Notes under the pieces: generated by a model
Told to the model about the DNA's origin: nothing
The model's input: the letters and a program-made list of their open reading frames with translations, nothing else
Databases searched by the model: none
Position numbers and translations under genes: made by a program
Shown here: in pieces, positions 8,444-17,347 of the stretch
Layout of the letters: every line of letters begins with the position of its first letter
How positions within the stretch are numbered: the first letter of the stretch is position 1
Assembly (NCBI RefSeq): GCF_021341785.1
Contig: NZ_JAJTTF010000010.1
Coordinates: forward strand, 1 to 64,000
From: Microbacterium sp. Au-Mic1
Lineage (GTDB): Bacteria; Actinomycetota; Actinomycetes; Actinomycetales; Microbacteriaceae
DNA: 64,000 nt
Direction: 5' to 3'

Positions 8444-9925
8444 TCACTGGGACAGAGTGCCCAGCGTGACCTTGATGTCCTGCGACTTCCCGTCGCGGTT
8501 CACCGTGAGGGTCGCGGAGCTGCCGCCGGCGACCGAGCGGACCTGCGCCGTGAGGTCGCTGGCGTCGGTGATCGGGTTTCCGTTGAAGCCCGTCACCACG
8601 TCGCCGGCCTGGATGCCCGCGTTCGCCGCGGCTCCCCCGCTGGTGACCGAGGCGATCGCCGCGCCCACGACCGTGGCGCCCTTCTGGCCGCTCGCGTCCT
8701 GCACCGTCGCACCGAGCAGGCCGTGCGTGGCCTTGCCGTCCGCGATGATGTCGTTCGCGATGCGCTTGGCGATGTTCGAGGGGATCGCGAAGCCGACGCC
8801 GATGTTGCCCGACTGCCCCGACGAGGAGGACGAGGATCCTGCGCTCGCGATCGCGACGTTCACGCCGATGAGCTTGCCGTTGCTGTCCACGAGCGCGCCG
8901 CCCGAGTTTCCGGGGTTGATCGCGGCATCGGTCTGGATCACCGAGATCGAGATCGTCGCCGCCGCGCTCTGGGAGCCGGATCCGCGGCCGGGGATGTCGA
9001 ACTGGAACGGCTGCTGCGAGCCGTCCTGGTTCGGGGTCTGCTGCTGGTCTCCGTTGGAACCCTGCGACGGGGCGGCGGAGGACTGGATCTGGATGCTGCG
9101 GTTGAGCGCGCTGACGATACCGGTCGTGACCGAGTTGGACAGACCCAGCGGCGCACCCACGGCGACCGTCATCGATCCGACGTTGAGCTTGGACGAGTCG
9201 GCGAACTCCATCGGGGTCAGGCTCGAGCCGTCCTTGACCTGGATGACCGCCATGTCGTAGGTCGCGTCGATTCCGACGACGGTGGCGTCGAGGATCCGAC
9301 CGTCCGAGGTGGTCACCTTGATGGTGGGGTTGGAGACCTCGCCGTCCAGCGTCACCACGTGCGCGTTGGTGAGGATGTGGCCCTCCTTGTCGAGCACGAT
9401 GCCCGATCCGGATCCCGCGGCGCTGGATCCGGAGACCTCGATCGTGACCACGGAGGGCACGGCCTTGGCAGCGATCGCGGTGGCCTCCGACACGGACTCC
9501 GGGTTGTTCACCGTGACGGTGCTCGGGCCGGTGCTGGTCTTGGTCGACGAGGAGTTCGATGCGGTGAGCGAGCCGTACCCAACGGCTCCACCGACGCCGG
9601 CGATGCCCCCGACGAGAGCCGCGGCGATGATGATCGCGGCGATCTTGCCACCGCCGACGCCGCTCTTGACCTTGTGCTCCGCGACCGGGGCCGCCGTCGC
9701 GGCGGTGCCGAACGCGGCACCGGCGTGTGCGCCGGAGTGCCCGGGATTCACGGGTTGCGTCGGCTGCGTCTGCTGCGGCATCGCAGAGGCGACGGTGGGC
9801 GGGATCGGCGCGGTGGGCGCCGTGGCTCCGTCCGGGATGGGGGCGCCCGGGGTGGGCACGGGGGTGGACGAGAACGACGGGGGCACGGAGTGTCCGGCGT
9901 CGGGGTGAGGCGTCTGCTCGTTCAT
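8444..9925 (-). CDS. HtrA/DegP-type trypsin-like serine protease with PDZ domain
   Basis: 493 residues. Residues 1-90 are a Pro/Ala/Thr-rich cytoplasmic tail, ~93-120 a single transmembrane helix, ~140-395 the trypsin-like domain and ~400-490 one PDZ domain. The catalytic triad is visible as His189 (TNAHVV), Asp224 (YDMAVIQV) and Ser341 (GNSGGALV). A Gln/Ser-rich insert of ~40 residues (~280-320) interrupts the protease domain. It is an envelope quality-control protease acting outside the membrane. The ATG has AAGGAG 5 nt upstream, unlike the leaderless neighbours, and the leader is A-rich. Divergent from an aminotransferase. Confidence 0.93.
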   Translation of the reverse strand: MNEQTPHPDAGHSVPPSFSSTPVPTPGAPIPDGATAPTAPIPPTVASAMPQQTQPTQPVNPGHSGAHAGAAFGTAATAAPVAEHKVKSGVGGGKIAAIIIAAALVGGIAGVGGAVGYGSLTASNSSSTKTSTGPSTVTVNNPESVSEATAIAAKAVPSVVTIEVSGSSAAGSGSGIVLDKEGHILTNAHVVTLDGEVSNPTIKVTTSDGRILDATVVGIDATYDMAVIQVKDGSSLTPMEFADSSKLNVGSMTVAVGAPLGLSNSVTTGIVSALNRSIQIQSSAAPSQGSNGDQQQTPNQDGSQQPFQFDIPGRGSGSQSAAATISISVIQTDAAINPGNSGGALVDSNGKLIGVNVAIASAGSSSSSSGQSGNIGVGFAIPSNIAKRIANDIIADGKATHGLLGATVQDASGQKGATVVGAAIASVTSGGAAANAGIQAGDVVTGFNGNPITDASDLTAQVRSVAGGSSATLTVNRDGKSQDIKVTLGTLSQ

Positions 9926-10011
9926 GTCTGCTCCTTTTGAACCTTGCCCTTACAGACTGACGGCCGTTTCTGTGTTTTTCTTATGCCCGCTGGGAGATTC
10001 CGCTATGGCGT

Positions 10012-10017
10012 TACCCT
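10012..10017 (+). promoter_or_regulatory. -10 hexamer TACCCT for the aminotransferase
   Basis: TACCCT ends 7 nt before the ATG at 10025, which supports that start over an in-frame upstream start at 9944. Confidence 0.45.
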
Positions 10018-10024
10018 GGGCGGC

Positions 10025-11233
10025 ATGGGAATCCTGCCTGGCGCCTGGCGCCGCACGGCGGCCGGCGCCGGACTGCTCTCCGCAGCCGGCGAGGTCGCCC
10101 CTACCATCTTCGCCGAGATCTCCGCACTCGCGGGCCGTACGGGGGCGATCAACCTCGGGCAGGGGTTCCCCGATGAAGACGGTCCGGCCGAAGTGCTCGA
10201 GACCGCCCGTGCCGCGATCCTCGGCGGCGCGAATCAGTACCCGCCCGGACGCGGCGTGCCCGACCTGCTGCAGGCGATCTCCGAGCACCAGCGGCGCTTC
10301 TACGGCCTGGACGTCGATCCGGACCGGGAGATCGTCGTGACCGCCGGCGCCACCGAGGCCATCGCCGCGGCTCTGCTCGCACTCGTGGACGGCCCTGAGG
10401 ACGAGATCGTCGTGTTCGAGCCGTTCTACGACTCCTATGCCGCGATCGCGGCGTTGAGCGGCGCCACCCTGCGCACCGTGCCGCTGCGCCTGCCCGACTT
10501 CCAGCCCGATCCCGACGAGCTCGCGGCGGCGATCACGGATCGCTGCCGCGTGATCCTCGTGAACGACCCGCACAATCCCACCGGCGCCGTGCTGAGCGAG
10601 GCCGTGCGGGCCGAGATCGTGAGGCTCGCGCACGAGCACGATGCCGTCATCATCACGGACGAGGTGTACGAGCACCTCGCCTTCACCGCCCCGCACGTCC
10701 CGATCGCCACCCTGCCCGGCGCGGCGGAGCGCACGCTCACGATCTCCTCGGCGGGCAAGACGTTCTCGGTGACCGGGTGGAAGATCGGCTGGATCCACGG
10801 GCCCGCCGAGCTGATCACCGCGGTGCTCAGCGTCAAGCAGTTCCTCACCTACGTCAACGGCGGGCCGTTCCAGCCTGCGGTGGCCGCGGGGCTGCGCCTG
10901 CCCGACGCGTTCTTCACCGACGCGGCGGGACGGCTGCGTGCGAAGCACGACCTCCTCGCGGAGGGCTTGGCGGCGGCCGGTTTCGAGGTGCATCGCCCGG
11001 ACGGCGGCTACTTCACGGTCGCCGACGCCACCGCGATCGGCGGGGCGGACGCGGACGCGTTCTGCCGGACGCTGCCGGAACGGATCGGCGTCGCCGCGAT
11101 CCCGCTCACCGCGTTCGTGCGCCCCGAGCATCGTGACGCGTACCGCGGCCTGGTGCGCTTCGCCGCATGCAAGCGCCCCGAGGTGATCGCGGAGGCGGCG
11201 GAGCGCCTGGCGGGACTGCGCGCCGGGGTCTGA
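10025..11233 (+). CDS. Class I/II PLP-dependent aminotransferase (KAT/DapC-like)
   Basis: 402 residues, fold type I. INLGQGFPDEDGP near residue 45, NQYPPGRGVPDLLQAI, VTAGATEAIAAAL (phosphate-binding region), NDPHNPTGAVL, ITDEVYEHLAF and the Schiff-base lysine in SSAGKTFSVTGWKIGW. The order matches methionine/kynurenine aminotransferase (YbdL, KAT) and the aminotransferases some actinobacteria use at the succinyl-diaminopimelate step. A better DapC candidate lies next to fdxA at 60.5 kb, so this one more likely handles methionine, glutamine or aromatic substrates. Converges on the nitrilase-family gene with a 6-nt gap. Confidence 0.9.
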   Translation: MGILPGAWRRTAAGAGLLSAAGEVAPTIFAEISALAGRTGAINLGQGFPDEDGPAEVLETARAAILGGANQYPPGRGVPDLLQAISEHQRRFYGLDVDPDREIVVTAGATEAIAAALLALVDGPEDEIVVFEPFYDSYAAIAALSGATLRTVPLRLPDFQPDPDELAAAITDRCRVILVNDPHNPTGAVLSEAVRAEIVRLAHEHDAVIITDEVYEHLAFTAPHVPIATLPGAAERTLTISSAGKTFSVTGWKIGWIHGPAELITAVLSVKQFLTYVNGGPFQPAVAAGLRLPDAFFTDAAGRLRAKHDLLAEGLAAAGFEVHRPDGGYFTVADATAIGGADADAFCRTLPERIGVAAIPLTAFVRPEHRDAYRGLVRFAACKRPEVIAEAAERLAGLRAGV

Positions 11234-11239
11234 CGGGCG

Positions 11240-12037
11240 TCAGCGCGGCACGACCCGGTAGCGGCGCAGCCGCAGCACCGGGTTGATCTCGCGCGTGCGG
11301 GCGACGAGCGCCGGGTCCAGCTCGGCGACGGCCACTCCCTCCCCCGTGCCGACGCCGGCCACCGTGACGCCCTGCGGGTCGATCACGGCGGAGTGCCCCA
11401 CGCCGACCGGCGTCGGGTGGTCCGCGGCGACGACGTAGGCGGTGCTCTCGATCGCGCGCGCCGCCAGCAGCGTGGTCCAGTGGTGCTCCTTGAGCGGGCC
11501 GCGCACCCACTCCGCGGGCACGACGAGCGCCTCCGCGCCGGCGTCGACGAGGGTGCGCGCGACCTCGGGGAAGCGCAGGTCGTAACAGGTCATCAGCCCG
11601 AACGTGAGGCCGTCGACGACGAAGGTCGCCGCATCGCCGACCTCTCCCGCCTCGATCCAGCGCGACTCGGACTGCCCGAAGGCGTCGTACAGGTGCTGCT
11701 TGCGATAGACGGCGAGCAACCCCGCGCCGTCCACCGCCACGAGGGTGTTGCGGATGCGTCCGGCGCTCGCACGCTCGACCAGACCCGCGACGATCACGAC
11801 CCCGTGCCGGCCCGCGAGCTCCCGCAGACACCCGGTGAACGCGTCGTCCACCTCCTCCGCGTTCGCGGCGAGCGTCTCGTCCAGCGGATCCACGAAATAG
11901 CTGGAGTACTCCGGCAGCACGATGAGCCGCGCCCCGCGGCCGGCCGCCTGCGCGACGAGGTCCCCGATCCTCTCCCGGTTCGCCGCACGATCGGCGACAG
12001 GCGCGAACTGGCACACGGCGACGGAGACGGCGGTCAT
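11240..12037 (-). CDS. Carbon-nitrogen hydrolase (nitrilase superfamily)
   Basis: 265 residues with the complete Glu-Lys-Cys triad: Glu43 in LPEYSSYF, Lys113 in YRKQHLYDAFG and Cys151 in MTCYDLRFPE. This class cleaves C-N bonds in small amides (omega-amidase, deaminated-glutathione amidase, beta-ureidopropionase-like). Its adjacency to an aminotransferase would suit the transaminase/omega-amidase pairing that recycles methionine through glutamine transaminase, but they are convergent, not an operon. The ATG at 12037 gives the usual VAVCQFAPV N terminus. A GATGAT -10-like box lies 6 nt upstream. Confidence 0.9.
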   Translation of the reverse strand: MTAVSVAVCQFAPVADRAANRERIGDLVAQAAGRGARLIVLPEYSSYFVDPLDETLAANAEEVDDAFTGCLRELAGRHGVVIVAGLVERASAGRIRNTLVAVDGAGLLAVYRKQHLYDAFGQSESRWIEAGEVGDAATFVVDGLTFGLMTCYDLRFPEVARTLVDAGAEALVVPAEWVRGPLKEHHWTTLLAARAIESTAYVVAADHPTPVGVGHSAVIDPQGVTVAGVGTGEGVAVAELDPALVARTREINPVLRLRRYRVVPR

Positions 12038-12176
12038 CGCTCCATCATCCCGCACCCGGACCGGTCGGGAATCCGCGCGCCCGGAGTGGCCGGAACCCGC
12101 GACCGCCGCCGTCGGCGGGAGGACAATGGAAGCACTGGCCCGCGGCACGTCACCGGAGCCGGAGGAGGCGGTCCCC

Positions 12177-12965
12177 ATGACCCCGCTCATCATCATCTCC
12201 GTCGCCGTGATCCTCGCGATCATCGTCTTCTTCATGGCGGCTCGGATCGTCCGGCAGTACGAGCGCGGCGTGGTGCTGCGCTTCGGCCGGCTGCACAACG
12301 TGCGCGAGCCGGGGATCCGGTTCATCTTCCCGATCGTGGACGTGCTCATCCCGGTCTCGCTGCGGATCGTGACGATGCCGATCCAGTCGCAGGGCATCAT
12401 CACCAAGGACAACGTCACGGTCGGCGTCTCCGCGGTGGCGTACTACCGGATCATGGATCCGGTGAAGTCGGTCATCGCGATCGAGAACGTGCGGGCGGCG
12501 ATCGACCAGATCGCGCAGACCACCCTGCGGCGCGTCGTGGGCCAGCACCACCTCGACGAGATCCTGTCCGACACCGCCGCGCTCAACGCGAACATCCGCG
12601 AGATCCTCGACGTCACCACGGTGGACTGGGGCGTGGAGGTGACCCTCGTCGAGCTGAAGGACATCCTGCTCCCCGACACGATGAAGCGCGCGATGGCGAA
12701 GCAGGCCGAGGCCGAGCGCGAGAAGAGGGCGAAGATCATCGCCGCGGAGGGCGAGGCTCTCGCCGCCGCCCAGCTGGGCACCGCGTCCGACACGATGATG
12801 TCGCACCCGCTCGCCCTGCAGCTGCGCACGCTGCAGACGCTGGTCGAGATCGGCGTGGACAAGAACACGCTGGTGATCGCCCCGGCGCCGCTCGTGAACT
12901 CGATCGGCGACGTGATGAACATGATCGACCGGGAGGCCGCTGTCGCGCAGATGCGCGCGCACTGA
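12177..12965 (+). CDS. Slipin / SPFH (stomatin-like) membrane protein
   Basis: 262 residues. An N-terminal transmembrane helix (LIIISVAVILAIIVFFMA) is followed by the SPFH domain: QYERGVVLRFGRL, PGIRFIFP, VGVSAVAYYRI, VVGQHHLDEIL, VTLVELKDILLP, then a charged coiled-coil (AKQAEAEREKRAKIIAAEGE). These proteins oligomerise at the membrane and organise lipid domains. Bacterial slipins are often paired with NfeD proteases, but none is adjacent here. The ATG at 12177 is preceded by GGAGGAGG with 8-nt spacing; an in-frame ATG at 12126 lacks such a site. Confidence 0.92.
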   Translation: MTPLIIISVAVILAIIVFFMAARIVRQYERGVVLRFGRLHNVREPGIRFIFPIVDVLIPVSLRIVTMPIQSQGIITKDNVTVGVSAVAYYRIMDPVKSVIAIENVRAAIDQIAQTTLRRVVGQHHLDEILSDTAALNANIREILDVTTVDWGVEVTLVELKDILLPDTMKRAMAKQAEAEREKRAKIIAAEGEALAAAQLGTASDTMMSHPLALQLRTLQTLVEIGVDKNTLVIAPAPLVNSIGDVMNMIDREAAVAQMRAH

Positions 12966-12971
12966 GCGGAC

Positions 12972-13001
12972 GGGAGGGCGGCGCCGTGACGCCGCCCTCC
13001 C
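12972..13001. terminator. Bidirectional terminator between slipin and OYE genes
   Basis: GGGAGGGCGGCG / CGCCGCCCTCCC, a perfect 12-bp stem with a 6-nt loop, lies exactly between two convergent stop codons (12965 and 13008). Confidence 0.8.
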
Positions 13002-13007
13002 GGGTCG

Positions 13008-14087
13008 TCATGCGACGGGTTCGAGCGCCGGGTAGTCGATGTAGCCCTCTGCCGTATCGCCGTAGAACAGCTCGGGTCGCGGCGTGTTGAGCGAGGCGTC
13101 CTGCGCCCAGCGGGCCGCCAGGTCGGGGTTGGCGATCACGGGCCGACCGACGGCGACCGCGTCCGCCCAGCCCTCGGCGACGAGCGTCTCCGCCTCCTCC
13201 TTGACGGTCACGTCCGCGAAACCGGAGTTGACGATGAGCGGCGTGCCGGCGGTGCGGCGGAGGTGCTGCACGATCTCCGCCGTGGGCTGCGCGTAGAGGA
13301 CGTCGATGAACGCGAGGTCCAGCGGGGCCAGCCCCTGGGCGACCGCCGTGTACGTGGCCCGAGCGTCCGCGTCGTCCTGCTCGAGAACGCCCTGGATGTT
13401 GTGCTGGGGCGACAACCGGATCCCGGTCCGCTCCGCGCCCACCGCGTCGGCCACGGCGCGCGTGACCTCGACGGCGAAGCGGGCGCGGTTCTCGGGAGAG
13501 CCGCCGTACCCGTCCTCGCGGGTGTTGGATGCCGGAGAGAGGAACTGATGCACCAGGTAGCCGTTCGCGCCGTGCACTTCCACCCCGTCCATGCCGGCGG
13601 CGATCGCGTTGCGCGCCGCATCCACGAACTGCGCCACCACCGCCGTGATCTCCTCTTCGGTCAGCGCGTGCGCGACCGGGAGCTCGGCCTTGCCGTGGGG
13701 GGTGCGCGTCTCCCCCGGCGCGGCGAGGGCACTGGGGCCGACCACGCGCGGCTCACCGGAGATGTCAGGGTGGGAGATCCGGCCGCCGTGCATGAGCTGC
13801 ATCACGATCGTGCCGCCCGCCGCGTGCACGGCATCGGCGATCCGACGCCAGCCGTCGATCTGCGCGGGGGTCACGATGCCCGGCTGTCCCGGGTAGGACT
13901 TGCCCTCGGCGGACGGCCAGGTGCCCTCGGTGAGGATGAGGCCCTGTCCGGACCGCTGCCGGTAGTACTCCTCCATCGTCGCCGTGGGCACCCCGTCCTC
14001 CCGGGCGCGGGTGCGGGTGAGGGGCGCCATGACCACGCGGTTGGACAGCTGCAGGGCGCCGAAGACGGCGGGTTCGTAGAGATTCAC
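13008..14087 (-). CDS. Alkene reductase, old yellow enzyme family
   Basis: 359 residues, FMN-dependent TIM barrel. It begins NLYEPAVFGALQLSNRVVMAPLTR, then VMQLMHGGR, VEVHGANGYLVHQF (the His and Asn that bind the carbonyl of the substrate), TREDGYGGSPENR, and a C-terminal FMN-phosphate region (VNSGFAD ... VAVGRPVIANP). It reduces activated C=C bonds of enals, enones and nitro-compounds with NADPH. The GTG at 14087 is chosen by family N terminus; no ribosome site is visible. An in-frame extension to 14177 runs into the tRNA terminator hairpin and is unlikely. Confidence 0.92.
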   Translation of the reverse strand: MNLYEPAVFGALQLSNRVVMAPLTRTRAREDGVPTATMEEYYRQRSGQGLILTEGTWPSAEGKSYPGQPGIVTPAQIDGWRRIADAVHAAGGTIVMQLMHGGRISHPDISGEPRVVGPSALAAPGETRTPHGKAELPVAHALTEEEITAVVAQFVDAARNAIAAGMDGVEVHGANGYLVHQFLSPASNTREDGYGGSPENRARFAVEVTRAVADAVGAERTGIRLSPQHNIQGVLEQDDADARATYTAVAQGLAPLDLAFIDVLYAQPTAEIVQHLRRTAGTPLIVNSGFADVTVKEEAETLVAEGWADAVAVGRPVIANPDLAARWAQDASLNTPRPELFYGDTAEGYIDYPALEPVA

Positions 14088-14191
14088 AACGGGGGGTAAG
14101 GCGCGGTGTGCGCACGGTATTCCGGCTTCGGCATGCGGATCATCGCAACGCCGGATCCCACCCTCGGCGCGACGCACGATCGTCGTATGAC

Positions 14192-14232
14192 GAAGGCCCC
14201 CTGATCAGATTTTCCCTGATCAGGGGGCCTTC
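14192..14232 (-). terminator. Terminator of tRNA-fMet
   Basis: A perfect 17-bp inverted repeat (14192-14208 with 14216-14232) and a 7-nt loop of mostly T begin 6 nt past the tRNA 3' end. The strongest hairpin in this part of the window; it could act on both strands. Confidence 0.85.
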
Positions 14233-14237
14233 TCTTG

Positions 14238-14311
14238 TTGCGGGGACAGGATTTGAACCTGCGACCTCCGGGTTATGAGCCCGGCGAGCTACCGAACTGC
14301 TCCACCCCGCG
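14238..14311 (-). tRNA. Initiator tRNA-Met (CAU)
   Basis: A 74-nt cloverleaf on the minus strand. The acceptor 5' arm CGCGGGG pairs with CCCCGCA, leaving the C1:A72 mismatch that marks bacterial initiator tRNAs. The anticodon stem-loop CCGGGCTCATAACCCGG carries the three consecutive G:C pairs required for initiation, with anticodon CAU. The T arm is GCAGGTTCAAATCCTGT. The 3' CCA is not encoded. It lies downstream of the UPF0182 gene with its own terminator. Confidence 0.96.
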
Positions 14312-14359
14312 GCACAAGGAATAGCCTAACACGGGATCTCGCAGTGCGCGAATCGAGCG

Positions 14360-17269
14360 CTACTTGGTGGTGCTGCTCCCGCTCCCCTCGAGCGCGATCA
14401 GCCGGTTCACGGCGTCGGTGAGCTTCTGATCCTGCACGGCGAACTCCGAGAGATTCCCCGCCTTCAGCGCGGCGTCGCGGGCGACCATGGCCGCCTTCGC
14501 ATCCGACAGGGCCGCCTGGAACGCCGCGTCGCCGGTGGGCGGCGTGGTGCCGGTTCCCGTTCCGGGGGTCGGCGTGGGCGTGGGCGTGATGTTGTTGTCG
14601 CCGCCTGCGGCGCCCGAGTCACCGCCGAACAGCTGATCCAACGCCTCGGTGAGCGTGTCGGCGAAGGCGATCTTGTCGCCGAACGCGACGAGGATCTTCT
14701 GCAGACGCGGCACCTGGGTGCCACCCGACGACTGCACGAACACCGGCTGCACGTACAGGAACCCGCCTCCGACGGGCAGCGTCAGCAGGTTGCCGTGGGT
14801 CACCTTCGACTGCCCCTGCTTGAGCAGGTTGAGCTGCTGGCCCACGGTGGGATCCGAGTCGAACGAGTTCTGCACCTGGCCGGGGCCGGGCACCGTGGTG
14901 TCCGCGTCGATCTCCAGCATGCGCAGCTTGCCGTAGGAATCCGACTTCTTCCCCGCGGTCGAGCCCGCGTCGGCATCGACCGACAGATAGCCCATCAGCA
15001 CGTTGCGGCTGTTCGACCCCTGCGAGGCGGGGATGAAGCTCGTGTACATGGAGAACTGGGACTGATCCTGTCCCGGCATCTTCATGGTCAGGTAGTACGG
15101 CGGCTGCAGCTCGGGGTTGGCCGAATCGCTCTGCGGGTCGTTCGGGGTCTCCCAGAGGTTGTCCTGCCGGGCGAACGAGGCGGCATCGTTGACGTGGTAG
15201 GTGCCGAGCATCGCGCGCTGCACCTTGAACAGGTCGGTCGGATAGCGCACGTGGCTCATGAGCTGCGCCGACATGTCGCTGATCGGCTTGAGGGTCTGCG
15301 GGTAGATCTTCTGCCACGTCTTCAGCACCGGGTCGGTCGGATCCCACGCGTACAGCGTGACCTTGCCGTCATAGGCGTCGACGGTGGCCTTGACCGAGTT
15401 GCGGATGTAGTTGATGTCGTCCGTCACGAACCCGGGCTGCGTGTTCACCGAGTCGCTGATGGCCTTGGGCAGGTTGACCGTGGTCGAGTACGGGTAGCTC
15501 GAGCTCGTGGTGTAGCCGTCGACGATCCAGACGATCCGACCGTCCACGATGCTCGGGTACGGGTCGCTGTCCAGCGTCAGGTACGGCGCTGCCTTCTGCA
15601 CGCGGGTCGCCGGATCCCGGTCGTACAGGATCTGCGAGTCCGCGTTCACGCTCTCCGAGAAGAGGATCTGCTCGGACTGGAACTTCAGCGCGTACAGCAG
15701 CTTGGCGAAGAAGTTGCCGATGCGCGGGCCGCCGTCACCCGTGAAGGTGGTCTTCGTCTGGTTCTCGCTCGAGTCCTGCCCGCGCGGGTAGTCGATCTCG
15801 ACCGGAGAGGTGCCCTTCGGAGCCCCCACGATCGAGTACGCCGGCGAGTTCTCGCCGAAGTACACCCGCGGCTCGAACTTCTCGGTGCTGGTGAGCGCCC
15901 CGGACGTCGGGATACCCCGCTCCAGGAACACGGGCTCGCCGTCATCCGTGCGCTTGTTTCCCGCCGCGGCCACGAGCCCGTAGCCGTGCGTGTAGACCAG
16001 GGTGCTGTTGTTCCAGGTGGGGCTGGGGATCCGGCCGGTGTCGATCTCACGGACCGCGACGACGGCATCCTGCGTCTTGCCGTCGAGCGTGTAGCGGTCG
16101 ACGTCGAGTTTCGACGGGAACTTGTAATAGCTGCGGTACTGCTCGAGCTGCTGGAACGTCGGGCCGATCACGTTCGGATCCATGATCCGGATCGATGCCG
16201 TCGTGTCGGCGTCGCTGCGCAGCTGCCCGGACTCGGCCGTGGTCTGCGCCTTGAACGGAGTGGTCTCCACGCCGTCGATGCCGTACGCGGCCTTCGTCGC
16301 CTTCAGGTTCCGCTCGTAGTACTGCGCCTGCAGTTGGTTCTGGTTCGGCTTCACCTGGAAGGTGTTCACCGCCCACGGGTAGGCGATGCCGAGCACGAGG
16401 GCCGCCACGATGAGCAGCGCCGTCGCCGCCAGCGGGAAGCGCCAGTGCCCGATCACCGCGGTGACGAAGAACAGCACGGCCACGAGCGCGGCGATGATCG
16501 CCAGGATCGACAGACCCGGGATCACGGCGTTCACGCCCGTGAAGGCCGCGCCCGTGATCTTGTCCTCGGTGGTCGTGAGCGTCTTGTACCGGTCCATCCA
16601 CAGGCTCACCGCCTGGGTCAGCAGATAGACGCCGGCGATGACGGCCAGCTGCACGCGCGCCGCCTTGGAGATGCGCAGCTCGCCCTGGCCGATCCGCACC
16701 GAGCCGTACAGATAGAGCACGAGCGCCGACACCAGCAGGCAGAGGATCAGCACCGCGGAGATGAAGCCGAGCAGCGCCTCGTAGAACGGCAGGTCGAACA
16801 GGTAGAAGCCGGTGTCGAGGTGGAACTGCGCGTCCTTCTGGCCCGTCGCCGTCCCGTTGGCCCACTGCCAGACGGTCTCCCACTGTCCCGCGGCGGTGAA
16901 GCCGGCGAACAGGCCGAAGAAGACCGGCATCCCCCACATCGCCAGGCGACGCAGCGGCTCGACGACCTCCTGGTACCGATCCAGCTGCGAGCTCAGCCGC
17001 ACGTAGACGGGCCGCATCCGGTACGCGAGCTGGATGGCGATGAACATCGGCGCCGCCATGCCCAGGAAGCCGACCACGAACATCGTGGCGGTCGCGATCC
17101 AGCGGGTGGTGAGCACGCCGGCGAAGTTCAGCTGGTCATACCAGAGGAAGTCGGTGTACATCGTCGCGAACACGAAGAACGCGGCGATGAGCACGGCGAG
17201 GATCACCACCGTCGCGAGGACGATGCGTCGGGCAGTACGGGGCGCGGCCGGTGCGGGTGAGGTGGTCAC
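14360..17269 (-). CDS. UPF0182 family large membrane protein
   Basis: 969 residues. About seven hydrophobic helices lie in the first ~310 residues (MYTDFLWYDQLNFAGVLTTR is the family-typical loop after helix 1). A large extracytoplasmic domain (~330-870) follows, with repeated tyrosines and aromatic motifs. A Thr/Pro linker (TPTPTPTPGTGTGTT) leads to a ~60-residue helical tail ending at the stop. The family is conserved across actinobacteria and cyanobacteria; function is not established. Next to the PDZ/Lon-like protease gene, an association recalled from mycobacteria (Rv3193c-Rv3194c). The GTG start sits 6 nt after TAGGAT. Confidence 0.93.
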   Translation of the reverse strand: MTTSPAPAAPRTARRIVLATVVILAVLIAAFFVFATMYTDFLWYDQLNFAGVLTTRWIATATMFVVGFLGMAAPMFIAIQLAYRMRPVYVRLSSQLDRYQEVVEPLRRLAMWGMPVFFGLFAGFTAAGQWETVWQWANGTATGQKDAQFHLDTGFYLFDLPFYEALLGFISAVLILCLLVSALVLYLYGSVRIGQGELRISKAARVQLAVIAGVYLLTQAVSLWMDRYKTLTTTEDKITGAAFTGVNAVIPGLSILAIIAALVAVLFFVTAVIGHWRFPLAATALLIVAALVLGIAYPWAVNTFQVKPNQNQLQAQYYERNLKATKAAYGIDGVETTPFKAQTTAESGQLRSDADTTASIRIMDPNVIGPTFQQLEQYRSYYKFPSKLDVDRYTLDGKTQDAVVAVREIDTGRIPSPTWNNSTLVYTHGYGLVAAAGNKRTDDGEPVFLERGIPTSGALTSTEKFEPRVYFGENSPAYSIVGAPKGTSPVEIDYPRGQDSSENQTKTTFTGDGGPRIGNFFAKLLYALKFQSEQILFSESVNADSQILYDRDPATRVQKAAPYLTLDSDPYPSIVDGRIVWIVDGYTTSSSYPYSTTVNLPKAISDSVNTQPGFVTDDINYIRNSVKATVDAYDGKVTLYAWDPTDPVLKTWQKIYPQTLKPISDMSAQLMSHVRYPTDLFKVQRAMLGTYHVNDAASFARQDNLWETPNDPQSDSANPELQPPYYLTMKMPGQDQSQFSMYTSFIPASQGSNSRNVLMGYLSVDADAGSTAGKKSDSYGKLRMLEIDADTTVPGPGQVQNSFDSDPTVGQQLNLLKQGQSKVTHGNLLTLPVGGGFLYVQPVFVQSSGGTQVPRLQKILVAFGDKIAFADTLTEALDQLFGGDSGAAGGDNNITPTPTPTPGTGTGTTPPTGDAAFQAALSDAKAAMVARDAALKAGNLSEFAVQDQKLTDAVNRLIALEGSGSSTTK

Positions 17270-17275
17270 GGTCCC

Positions 17276-17281
17276 ATCCTA
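17276..17281 (-). promoter_or_regulatory. -10 hexamer TAGGAT for the UPF0182 gene
   Basis: TAGGAT ends 6 nt before the GTG at 17269: leaderless spacing. Confidence 0.5.
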
Positions 17282-17347
17282 GGTCGGGCACTTTGGCGAG
17301 TCCCCGAGCCGTGCGCGTACCGGCTTCGCCCGTCGCGAACGCGCTCG

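Noticed and set aside
7055..9940. Very long open frame on the plus strand opposite the glycerophosphotransferase and htrA genes
   Set aside because: It is the antisense shadow of G/C-rich third positions. The translation is Arg/Gly/His-rich with no motif, while the minus-strand proteins have full catalytic signatures.
14088..14177. 30-codon extension of the OYE reductase
   Set aside because: It runs toward the tRNA terminator and lies before the family-typical NLYEPAVFG start; no coding bias.
14795..17260. Long plus-strand open frame opposite the UPF0182 gene
   Set aside because: A composition artefact of high GC; no domains, and it overlaps a clear membrane protein.
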